Source: Ignavibacteriales bacterium UBA1304 (GTDB taxonomy: Bacteria > Bacteroidota > Ignavibacteria > Ignavibacteriales > Ignavibacteriaceae). Taken from it: a stretch of 31,750 nucleotides of DNA. Below, in pieces: positions 25,049-31,750 of this stretch. Numbering within the stretch: the stretch's first letter is position 1; the number at the start of each line of letters is the position of its first letter. The notes beneath the pieces are model-generated. The model had not been told where the DNA came from. It did not search any database and was given only the letters and a program-made list of their open reading frames with translations. Location of the stretch: assembly GCA_002307295.1 (NCBI GenBank), contig DBTY01000040.1, positions 1-31,750 on the forward strand. The letters are read 5' to 3'. The translations under genes and the position numbers were made by a program.

Positions 25049-25879
25049 ATGGATGATAAACTTGATCTGCATATTCATACGACCTGCTCGGACGGCTTTT
25101 ATTCGCCAGAAGAGATTGTGGAAAAAGCCAAAGACTTTGGTCTGAGCGGTATTAGCATTACGGATCATGACAGCGTAGACGCTGTAAAAAGGGCCGCAGA
25201 TTATGCGGAAAGATATGGCATTGAAGTTATCCCGGGCGTTGAATTAAGTTCGGACCTTGGCGAAAATGAAGTGCATATCCTTGCTTATTTCATTGACCCC
25301 GATAATCAGGAACTTGAAAGATACTTAAAGTTTTTCCGTACGGAAAGATTGAAGAGGGCGGAAAGAATGATAAAAAAACTTTCCAATCTTGGTTTTCCGC
25401 TTACGATGGACGATATAATACTTAAAGCAAAAAACTCCGCTATCGGCCGTCCGCACATTGCTCAGGCTTTGGTTGAAAAACAGTACGTCAGGACGTATTA
25501 TGAAGCTTTTAACAAGTACATAGGCAACGGCTGTCCGGCCTATGAAAAAAAAGTGCATATTTCGCCCCGGAGCGCTTTTAAAATAATTAACGACGCGGGA
25601 GGTCTCTCTTTTATTGCTCATCCCGGCTTTATGAAGGATAACGTTCTTAAAGAATTGATTGACGCTGGCGTGGACGGCATAGAGGTGATGCATCCTTCGC
25701 ATAACGCGCAGCTTATTAAATTCTACAAGGGAATTGTTAACGAGTATTTTCTGCTTGAGTCGGGCGGCTCCGATTTTCATGGCGGCAAACGGGACGACCA
25801 CTCTAATTTTGGGCATTTTTACGCCAACACTTCGGCTGTTGACGCGATGAAAAAAAGATTACAAAAAAATAATCAATAA
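25049..25879 (+). CDS. PHP-domain metal-dependent phosphoesterase
   Basis: This 276-residue protein has the PHP metal-site motifs in order: DLHIHTTCSDG (H8, H10, D15), ITDHDSV (H40), PGVELSS (E65), VHILAYF (H76), FIAHPG, and the final GGSDFHGG. The layout fits the single-domain YciV/RNase AM-like family that removes phosphate from 3',5'-nucleoside bisphosphates or trims RNA 5' ends. DNA-polymerase-type PHP domains are embedded in much larger proteins. It begins 13 bp after the Crp/Fnr gene without a clear ribosome site, so coupled translation is likely. The substrate is inferred from the family only. Confidence 0.88.
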   Translation: MDDKLDLHIHTTCSDGFYSPEEIVEKAKDFGLSGISITDHDSVDAVKRAADYAERYGIEVIPGVELSSDLGENEVHILAYFIDPDNQELERYLKFFRTERLKRAERMIKKLSNLGFPLTMDDIILKAKNSAIGRPHIAQALVEKQYVRTYYEAFNKYIGNGCPAYEKKVHISPRSAFKIINDAGGLSFIAHPGFMKDNVLKELIDAGVDGIEVMHPSHNAQLIKFYKGIVNEYFLLESGGSDFHGGKRDDHSNFGHFYANTSAVDAMKKRLQKNNQ

Positions 25880-25899
25880 ATTAAACTTAAGATAATAAG

Positions 25900-26367
25900 A
25901 TGAATATAATTGAAGGAAAATTAGTAGCTGCAAACCTTAAATTTGCAATTGTTGTAAGCAGATTCAATAGTTTTATTGGCGAGCGTCTGCTTGAAGGCGC
26001 GCTTGACTGCATTAACAGACATGACGGCAATACTTCCGGCATAGACGTTATTAAAGTCCCCGGCGCTTTTGAAATACCGCTGACCGCTGAAAAATTAACG
26101 CTGACTAAAAAATATGACGCTGTTATTTGTCTTGGCGCGGTTATTCGCGGCGATACTCCTCACTTTGATTATATTGCTTCGGAAGTTACAAAGGGCATAG
26201 CTCAAACGTCTCTTAAAAACGGCGTGCCTGTTATTTTTGGCGTTTTAACTACCGATACAATTGAGCAGGCTATTGAACGCGCTGGAACAAAAGCCGGCAA
26301 CAAGGGCTGGGACGCCGCTATGAGCGCAATTGAAATGGCTAATCTGTTAAAACAAATTAGCGCTTAG
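25900..26367 (+). CDS. ribH: 6,7-dimethyl-8-ribityllumazine synthase
   Basis: This 155-residue protein is the full-length RibH, which joins the dihydroxybutanone phosphate and pyrimidine precursors in the next-to-last step of riboflavin synthesis. It has the substrate-site motifs VVSRFNSFIGERLLEGA (F22), VPGAFEIP (53-60), and CLGAVIRGDTPHFDYI with the catalytic His88, then VPVIFGVLTTDTIEQAIERAG and NKGWDAA. It lies 20 bp after the PHP gene and is probably the last gene of that run. No other riboflavin gene is in the window. Its 3' end overlaps the convergent membrane gene by 11 bp. Confidence 0.96.
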   Translation: MNIIEGKLVAANLKFAIVVSRFNSFIGERLLEGALDCINRHDGNTSGIDVIKVPGAFEIPLTAEKLTLTKKYDAVICLGAVIRGDTPHFDYIASEVTKGIAQTSLKNGVPVIFGVLTTDTIEQAIERAGTKAGNKGWDAAMSAIEMANLLKQISA

Positions 26368-27979
26368 TTACAGGCGTAAAACCCTGTCCGTTAAAATAGA
26401 CTATTAGATAATTCTTATATCTTTCGTCTATGTATATTTCGGAATTTGAAACGGAGGAATTACTACCGCGGTTAGTATTTGTTATTTTGATTTTTACATT
26501 ATTAACGTCGGCGGATAATTCTCCGTTTGGATTTGTAAAATCCGGTCTGTCTCCCTCCGGAAGAAAAAGCCCCCCGGTAATTTTAAGCCTAATCGTATTC
26601 CCATTTTGCCCCGTTATTTCTATGCGCGCCTGATTGGAGTTTAACTCTGCGCGTAATGGCGCAAAGACTTCCACGTTCCTTTTTAAAGCGTACTGAAATG
26701 TTTGTTGAACGCCTAACTTCATCAATGGAATATCTTTCACTTTATCCGGCGAAGCCAAAACTAAGATTGAATCTTTCTCTTTAAAACTATCTGAGCTTTT
26801 TATGCCTGCTACAATATTGTCCATCTTCTTTCCGGCGGAATACCAGTCGAGCATAGCGGTAAAATCACAGATAGCAAGGGCTGCTATGACGAAGAACAAA
26901 ACCGGATAAAAGTATTTTTTCCCGCTAAAGAGCTTATCGTAAACGACGGCAATAATCCAGACTAAACCGATAGAGGCCGTGAAAGGATACCACCGCATTA
27001 GTATAGGCAAAACAGGTATGATAAACACTACATACCAGCCTGCGCCCAAAAGCAGATTTCGTTTTTCAGTAAAAATTATTTTTCTGTTTCCTGCCAGCAA
27101 AACTATAACAGCCGCCGCTATTGAGGCTGCTAATACTAATGCCGCTAATTTATGCGCGTAAAGCGATTCTATAAGCTCGGGATTTACGAAGCTTATAACT
27201 ATATAAATAAAAAAGTTTTTGATTAACGAAAAAACATTTTTGTTTTGGAAATGCGGCGACGAAAATGGAACTCCCCCTACTACGACAAACCTAACCGCTA
27301 AAGCGGTTAAGACTATAGCCGCCGCCGCGGCGGTATGCGCTAATGCGCGCCGGGCGCTTTTTTTATCGTATACGCCGCTGACGATAAAGTATAAAGCCGG
27401 GATAAAAACCATAGCGAACGCAAGCTCTTTTACTAAAAGAGCCGCTGCAAAATAAAGGACTGAAATTTTAAGCGCTCTTTTGTTTACAGCGTCTTTTTCG
27501 TTTGCGGAAAAATAATATTGTATGGAAAGCAGGATTAAAAACGTAAGCAGAAATTCTCCTTTGCTGGCTACCCAGCCTATCATATAACTATGGGAGGGGA
27601 TAACCGCAAACAATAGCGCCGTTATTAACGCGGCGTTTTTAGTAAGGCCTAATTTTAGCGAAGCGCGCGAAAGCTGAAAACAGCAAAGGGAATACAAAAG
27701 CAGATTGCCTAATCTAAACGCAAAGGGAGTAAAGCCAAACAGCAGCAGCGTCAGCGCGTGAAGAAAATTGCCGAGCGGCCGCCAGTAAAAGCCGGAAATA
27801 TCAGCAGAGTAAAACGGTTTTAACAGCGAAAAAAAGTTTACATTTTGATGGAATCCGATAATCTGATAATCGTCGTTAAGGAAGGAAGTAAAAATAACAG
27901 GCAGCCATGGCAGAAATGCGGCGGCAATAATAACGAGAGTTTCTCTTTTTGTAAAACTTTTTTGCAATTTGAAAACCAT
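26357..27979 (-). CDS. Membrane glycosyltransferase of the GT-C type
   Basis: This 540-residue protein has about ten to twelve hydrophobic segments in residues 12-385 and a soluble C-terminal part (about 390-540). After the first membrane helix comes SFLNDDYQI, an Asp-Asp pair in the first outer loop like the catalytic position in GT-C lipid-sugar-dependent transferases. GFYWRPLGNFLHAL and VIPSHSYMIGWVASKGEFLL also fit that superfamily. The sugar donor and acceptor cannot be told; protein or lipid glycosylation is possible. The tail has beta-rich stretches (ARIEITGQNGNTIRLKITGG). The gene is convergent with ribH and overlaps it by 11 bp. Its start is 70 bp from tRNA-Ser, transcribed in the opposite direction. 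Confidence 0.77.
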   Translation of the reverse strand: MVFKLQKSFTKRETLVIIAAAFLPWLPVIFTSFLNDDYQIIGFHQNVNFFSLLKPFYSADISGFYWRPLGNFLHALTLLLFGFTPFAFRLGNLLLYSLCCFQLSRASLKLGLTKNAALITALLFAVIPSHSYMIGWVASKGEFLLTFLILLSIQYYFSANEKDAVNKRALKISVLYFAAALLVKELAFAMVFIPALYFIVSGVYDKKSARRALAHTAAAAAIVLTALAVRFVVVGGVPFSSPHFQNKNVFSLIKNFFIYIVISFVNPELIESLYAHKLAALVLAASIAAAVIVLLAGNRKIIFTEKRNLLLGAGWYVVFIIPVLPILMRWYPFTASIGLVWIIAVVYDKLFSGKKYFYPVLFFVIAALAICDFTAMLDWYSAGKKMDNIVAGIKSSDSFKEKDSILVLASPDKVKDIPLMKLGVQQTFQYALKRNVEVFAPLRAELNSNQARIEITGQNGNTIRLKITGGLFLPEGDRPDFTNPNGELSADVNNVKIKITNTNRGSNSSVSNSEIYIDERYKNYLIVYFNGQGFTPVTKR

Positions 27980-28049
27980 AAATAATAAAAAAACATTTTC
28001 GTAATTGAAAAATAATTATTATATTAATCAAATAAATTTTTATTTTTAT

Positions 28050-28142
<93 letters not shown>

Positions 28143-28143
28143 G

Positions 28144-28175
28144 ACCCCTTAGTTTATATAGACTTAGGGGTTTTT
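28144..28175 (+). terminator. Rho-independent terminator of tRNA-Ser
   Basis: ACCCCTTAG (28144-28152) pairs with CTTAGGGGT (28163-28171) with one internal mismatch and a 10-base loop. A run of five T residues follows. Confidence 0.85.
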
Positions 28176-28556
28176 CTTATTCTATTCTTACGGTAAACGC
28201 CTAAAAAATGCCTTCCTTCAATTCAGATTTCCCCAATAATTTATTATTCTCGTAGATTAATTAATCCTACTTTTAATTTCACAATTGAATATAAGTACCA
28301 ATAAAGGGTATCATTAAAGATTACCCCCTTATTATAATATCGTACAGACTATTATGCAGGCGCTTGAAATATTCCAATGCTATTTCTTAAAGCAGATAGC
28401 CTTACTTATGCTTTCTTTTTTAAGAGATATTCGTTAATTTCTTGTGATTAAGTATTTTTATAAATACTTGGCATCAGTAAAAGTTTATAATAATATCTTG
28501 AAATAGAAATACTACATAATTAGACCTAATAAAAGGGGCTCTTAACAGGAAATTTA
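28176..28556. other. AT-rich spacer between tRNA-Ser and hsdM
   Basis: This 381-bp stretch has no credible gene and no integrase remnant. It contains a perfect hairpin, AAGTATTT (28450-28457) and AAATACTT (28462-28469), about 90 bp before hsdM, which could be an operator. I saw no repeat of the tRNA 3' end in the rest of the window. Confidence 0.5.
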
Positions 28557-30137
28557 ATGGCTAAGAAAAACGATAACAGCTCAAAAGAAGAACCAATTGA
28601 AAAACAGCTTTGGAAAGCGGCGGATAAACTTAGAAAGAATATCGACGCCGCCGAGTACAAGCATATAGTCTTAGGTTTAATATTTCTAAAATATATCTCC
28701 GATGCGTTTGATGAGTTGTTTAATAAGTTAAAAGCAGGCAATGGCGAGTTCGAAGGAGCCGATCCAGAAGATAAAGACGAATACAAAGCGGAAAATGTTT
28801 TTTTCGTGCCTGAAATAGCTCGTTGGGCTTTTTTGCAATCCAAAGCAAAACTTCCAACTATAGGCAAAGAAATTGATAATGCGATGGACGCTATCGAAAA
28901 AGATAATCCTTTACTAAAGAATGTGCTGCCTAAAGTTTTTGCGCGCGGCAATATCGATCCTGTTAATCTTGGCGGGCTTATTGATCTTATTGCAAATATT
29001 GCTCTTGGGGACGCTAAAGCCCGTAGCGCTGATTTATTGGGGCATGTATTTGAATATTTCCTTGGCGAGTTTGCTCTTGCGGAGGGCAAGAAGGGCGGGC
29101 AGTTCTACACGCCGCGCAGCGTAGTTGAGCTGTTGGTTGAAATGCTTGAGCCTTATAAGGGACGAGTGTATGACCCTTGCTGCGGTTCTGGCGGTATGTT
29201 TGTGCAGTCGGAAAAGTTTGTCGCCAGCCGTCAGGGGAATGTGAATGATATTTCTATATTTGGTCAGGAGAGCAACCAGACGACCTGGCGTTTAGCTAAG
29301 ATGAATCTTGCTATACGCGGCATAGATAGCACTCAGGTAAAATGGAATAACGAAGGCTCATTCTTAAATGACGTTCATAAAGATTTAAAAGCCGATTTTG
29401 TTATTGCTAATCCCCCCTTTAATGATAGCGACTGGAGCGGCGATCAACTCCGTAACGACGGCAGATGGAAATATGGCATGCCGCCGGCAGGCAACGCAAA
29501 CTACGCATGGATACAACACTTCCTTTATCATTTAAGCCCCGACGGCATTGCCGGTTTTGTTCTTGCCAAAGGTTCTCTTACTTCAAAAAGTTCCGGCGAA
29601 GGAGATATACGCAAAGCTTTGATTGAAGCGCGCTTAGTAGATTGCATTGTAAACCTTCCGGCAAAGCTGTTTCTAAATACGCAGATACCAGCCAGCTTGT
29701 GGTTCTTAAGCCGCAATAAAGCTAACGGCGCCCATTCGGCAGGCTCAGGGCAGAGCTGCCGTAACCGTACCGATGAAGTTTTATTTATTGACGCAAGGAA
29801 TGAAGGACGTCTTATTAACCGCAGAACAAAAGAACTTTCGGAAGAGGACATTCAGAAAATTGCATCCACATATCATAATTGGCGCAGCGCTGATGGGAAG
29901 TATGAAGATATAAAAGGCTTTTGTAACTCGGCAAGTATTGAGCGGGTGCGCGAACTGGATTATGTTCTTACTCCCGGCAGATATGTTGGGTTACCCGATG
30001 ATGAAGACGATTTTGATTTTAATGAACGTTTTACTAAACTGAAAGCCGAGTTTGAAGAACAGCTTAAAGAAGAAGCCCGGCTGAATGAGATTATACTTGA
30101 AAATTTCACGAAGGTTAAGCTAAGCGATAATACTTAG
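28557..30137 (+). CDS. hsdM: Type I restriction-modification methyltransferase HsdM
   Basis: This 526-residue N6-adenine methyltransferase works with HsdS to methylate the target, and with HsdR to cut unmodified DNA. An N-terminal helical HsdM domain (about 14-140, KQLWKAADKLR and HIVLGLIFLKYISDAF) precedes the catalytic part. The SAM motif is VYDPCCGSGGMF (204-215), the catalytic NPPF is at 285-288, and GQFYTPRSVVELL is at 181-193. Residues 392-401 (AHSAGSGQSC) look like an in-frame insertion where relatives have a short charged linker before EVLFIDAR. A Fic gene follows after 104 bp, then the hsdS start. No hsdR lies in the window. Confidence 0.95.
   Translation: MAKKNDNSSKEEPIEKQLWKAADKLRKNIDAAEYKHIVLGLIFLKYISDAFDELFNKLKAGNGEFEGADPEDKDEYKAENVFFVPEIARWAFLQSKAKLPTIGKEIDNAMDAIEKDNPLLKNVLPKVFARGNIDPVNLGGLIDLIANIALGDAKARSADLLGHVFEYFLGEFALAEGKKGGQFYTPRSVVELLVEMLEPYKGRVYDPCCGSGGMFVQSEKFVASRQGNVNDISIFGQESNQTTWRLAKMNLAIRGIDSTQVKWNNEGSFLNDVHKDLKADFVIANPPFNDSDWSGDQLRNDGRWKYGMPPAGNANYAWIQHFLYHLSPDGIAGFVLAKGSLTSKSSGEGDIRKALIEARLVDCIVNLPAKLFLNTQIPASLWFLSRNKANGAHSAGSGQSCRNRTDEVLFIDARNEGRLINRRTKELSEEDIQKIASTYHNWRSADGKYEDIKGFCNSASIERVRELDYVLTPGRYVGLPDDEDDFDFNERFTKLKAEFEEQLKEEARLNEIILENFTKVKLSDNT
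29730..29761 (+). repeat. Probable small repeat inserted in frame in hsdM
   Basis: The stretch has 6-bp inverted arms, CGGCAG (29737-29742) and CTGCCG (29756-29761), around GCTCAGGG. Its core resembles the widespread TTCGACAGGCTCAGG-type dispersed repeat; translated, it gives the familiar S-x-G-S-G-Q string. It is frame-neutral. The assignment is by resemblance. Confidence 0.5.
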
Positions 30138-30140
30138 TTC

Positions 30141-30240
30141 ATATTTTACTTTAGTGGGTTAAAGTAAAATATGGATTTCCTTATTTTACTTTAATACATT
30201 TAAGTAAAACATAAATATCTTTATTTTACTTTAGGACTTA
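30141..30240. repeat. 40-bp tandem palindromic repeats before fic
   Basis: The string (A/T)TATTTTACTTTA occurs at 30141, 30181 and 30221, exactly 40 bp apart. In the first unit it is mirrored by TAAAGTAAAATAT (30160-30172), a perfect 13-bp inverted repeat with a 6-base loop; the second unit has a weaker mirror near 30200. Units 1 and 2 match at about 29 of 40 positions. The third half-site ends at the fic ribosome site (AGGA) and start codon, so this is a probable operator array. Confidence 0.8.
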
Positions 30241-30241
30241 T

Positions 30242-31372
30242 ATGGATATAAAAGATTTTAACGCAGGTATATACAAAAAAGGTTATCAGTTTGAATACTT
30301 TATGCCCGAAAAGATCAATCACTCTTTTACATGGGCCGATACCTCGATAAATGAACTTCTTGAAAAGGCTTCGCTTATGCTTGGCGAATTAAACTCTTTC
30401 TCAAGGTTTGTACCAGATACCGATATGTTTATCCGGATGCACATATTCAAAGAAGCGGTAGTTTCAAGCCGAATTGAGGGAACAAGAACTAATATTCAGG
30501 AAGCAATTGTTGAGGAGAAGGAAATATTACCGGAAAGAAGAGACGACTGGAAGGAAGTGAATAATTATGTGGCGGCAATGAACCATGCAATAGGGGAACT
30601 TAAAAATTTACCTCTTTCAAACCGCCTGATAAAAAATACACACGCGGTACTTTTATCGAGCGGACGAGGCGAATACAAGAATCCGGGTGAATTCAGGCAG
30701 TCGCAGAATTGGATTGGCGGCGCAAGCCTTGCTGACGCTGTATTTATTCCGCCGTCGCATGATGAATTACCAGAATTACTTTCAGATTTCGAATTGTTTC
30801 TTAATAGTGAGGAAATTAGAATACCTCATCTTATTAGAATTGCAATTGCGCATTACCAGTTTGAGACTATCCATCCTTTTCTTGATGGGAATGGAAGAAT
30901 TGGGCGCCTTCTTATAACGCTTTACTTAGTCTCAAGTGGGATACTTGAACAACCTCTCCTCTATCTTTCGGATTATTTTGAAAGGAATAAATTACTATAC
31001 TATGATAATCTTACTTTTGCCAGAACAAAGAATGACCTGGGGCAGTGGATTAAGTTTTTCCTTGTGGGGATAATAGAAACTTCACAAAATTCTGTTGGAA
31101 CCCTGAAAAAAATAACTGAGTTAAAAGCTTCTATCGAAAAGGAAAAGATTTTGCTATTGGGCAAACGCTCAAAACCGGCGCTAGAACTCCTGTATGCATT
31201 GTTCAGCAGGCCGGTTGTAACTGTCAAAGATGTACAGGAAATTACTAAACTTACCCCAAAGGCGGCAAACGGGTTGGTACAGGCTTTTGTTGATAATAAA
31301 ATATTAGTCGAATCTACAGGATATCAGCGAAACCGTATTTTTACATTTGAGGATTACCTGAAGATGTTTTAA
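30242..31372 (+). CDS. Fic-family AMP-transferase with winged-helix C-terminus
   Basis: This 376-residue protein has the Fic core motif HPFLDGNGRIGR (H211 to R222), complete with the catalytic His and the nucleotide-binding residues. The inhibitory helix motif SSRIEG (75-80), of the form S-x3-E-G, lies N-terminal, as in class II Fic proteins that hold themselves off until activated. A Fic_N-type region opens the protein (FEYFMPEKI). The last 70 residues look like a winged helix (VVTVKDVQEITKLTPKAANGLVQAFVDNKIL), suggesting that it can also bind DNA and regulate its own array of palindromes upstream. It lies between hsdM and hsdS, a common place for accessory genes of type I systems. The target protein is unknown. 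Confidence 0.93.
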   Translation: MDIKDFNAGIYKKGYQFEYFMPEKINHSFTWADTSINELLEKASLMLGELNSFSRFVPDTDMFIRMHIFKEAVVSSRIEGTRTNIQEAIVEEKEILPERRDDWKEVNNYVAAMNHAIGELKNLPLSNRLIKNTHAVLLSSGRGEYKNPGEFRQSQNWIGGASLADAVFIPPSHDELPELLSDFELFLNSEEIRIPHLIRIAIAHYQFETIHPFLDGNGRIGRLLITLYLVSSGILEQPLLYLSDYFERNKLLYYDNLTFARTKNDLGQWIKFFLVGIIETSQNSVGTLKKITELKASIEKEKILLLGKRSKPALELLYALFSRPVVTVKDVQEITKLTPKAANGLVQAFVDNKILVESTGYQRNRIFTFEDYLKMF

Positions 31373-31379
31373 TCTTGAA

Positions 31380-31394
31380 GTTGCAAATTGCAAC
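31380..31394. promoter_or_regulatory. Perfect odd palindrome just after fic
   Basis: GTTGCAA and TTGCAAC flank one central A. The palindrome lies 8 bp behind the fic stop codon and differs from the palindromes upstream of fic and of hsdS. It is a candidate binding site for a dimeric regulator. Confidence 0.5.
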
Positions 31395-31447
31395 CTTAGA
31401 AAATATAATGTGACTTTTGAAAAAAGTTTGTCTTTAGACGGCATTAT

Positions 31448-31471
31448 CATTTTCGTGACCTCACGAAAATG
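31448..31471. promoter_or_regulatory. Perfect palindrome upstream of hsdS
   Basis: CATTTTCGTGA (31448-31458) and TCACGAAAATG (31461-31471) are 11-bp inverted arms with a 2-bp centre, 47 bp before the hsdS ATG. Length and position fit an operator; the near-absent loop makes an RNA hairpin less likely. Confidence 0.6.
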
Positions 31472-31518
31472 GTATTAAATACAAAATTATTAAATACAAT
31501 TAACTATAGCTAAATTTT

Positions 31519-31731
31519 ATGAGTGAGTGGAAGGAATATAAACTAGGAGATATAACTTTACCTATAAAGGATATCTATATCCCAGATTCAAAGGACAATC
31601 ACATTTATATTGGACTTGAACACATTGAACAAGAGACTTTGCGATTAAATTCTTTGGGTGTCTCATCTGATATTAAAAGTAATAAGTTTATTTTTAAAGC
31701 AAATGATGTATTATTTGGGAAACTTATGTAA
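31519..31731 (+). CDS. hsdS: Type I specificity subunit HsdS, N-terminal fragment with early stop
   Basis: The first 70 residues match the start of a type I specificity subunit: MSEWKEYKLGDI, then YIGLEHIEQETLRLN, then FKANDVLFGKL. In intact proteins the last motif reads FGKLRPY and continues for hundreds of residues, but here FGKLM is followed by a stop at 31729-31731. In another frame the sequence continues TYVMLKLKK to the window end, which fits what should follow FGKLRP. This implies a small deletion or frameshift exactly at the motif, or a sequence error. HsdS sets the DNA target of HsdM; if the break is real, this copy is inactive. The window ends 19 bp later, so the rest cannot be judged. 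Confidence 0.72.
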   Translation: MSEWKEYKLGDITLPIKDIYIPDSKDNHIYIGLEHIEQETLRLNSLGVSSDIKSNKFIFKANDVLFGKLM

Positions 31732-31750
31732 TGCTTAAGTTGAAAAAGGA

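Noticed and set aside
25325..25816. Minus-strand frame of 163 codons
   Set aside because: It lies entirely inside the well-supported PHP gene and shows no domain or start signal.
28526..29089. Minus-strand frame of 187 codons
   Set aside because: It is antisense to the conserved N-terminal domain of hsdM and resembles no protein I recognise.
30141..30240. CRISPR array before fic
   Set aside because: Only two and a half units, no constant-length unique spacers, and the repeats are internally palindromic with a gene start at the end.

Overview
The window looks like a chromosome segment from an AT-rich Gram-negative bacterium of the Bacteroidota/Chlorobiota superphylum, most likely an ignavibacterium or close relative. 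The main support is three large secreted proteins ending in a type A Por/type IX secretion (T9SS) sorting domain with the 'NYPNPFNPxT' signature typical of that group, plus several lipoproteins and many genes with weak or absent Shine-Dalgarno sites. The taxonomic call is an inference from proteins, not from rRNA.

Layout. (1) Positions 1-1685, minus strand: the N-terminal part of a large secreted protein with a seven-unit beta-propeller-like repeat; it runs off the left edge. (2) 2007-6580: a tight lysine/diaminopimelate operon, dapA-dapB-dapH-lysC-M20 deacetylase. The acetyltransferase plus deacetylase point to the N-acetyl branch of the pathway; the aminotransferase is not here. (3) 6645-8109: an outer-membrane-type protein and a universal stress protein. 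(4) 8268-15730: two very large T9SS-exported proteins, one with a lipase-like serine motif and a GATase-like module, one with nine FN3 repeats followed by dockerin-like and cohesin-like modules. (5) 16281-23593: an exported-protein locus of two tandem leucine-rich-repeat lipoproteins, a lamin-tail-like protein and a caspase-like T9SS protein. A complete IS256-family element (19731-21142) has landed exactly on the caspase start codon, and its 8-bp target duplication contains that codon. (6) 23700-27979: a lipoprotein, a Crp/Fnr regulator with a clear promoter and overlapping palindrome, a PHP phosphoesterase, ribH, and a convergent membrane glycosyltransferase. (7) 28050-31750: tRNA-Ser(GCU) with a terminator, then a type I restriction-modification module: hsdM, a Fic protein and the start of hsdS. 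The spacers here are rich in operator-like palindromes, and the hsdS frame stops at a conserved motif near the right edge.

Working together. Region 2 makes the lysine and cell-wall precursor diaminopimelate. Regions 1, 4 and 5 form a surface/secreted protein arsenal exported by Sec and T9SS. Region 7 is a defence module beside a tRNA gene. The most notable observations are the IS insertion that splits a formerly translationally coupled gene pair at the start codon, the caspase/beta-helix/T9SS architecture, the duplicated leader upstream of two exported-protein genes, and the three different palindrome families around fic.
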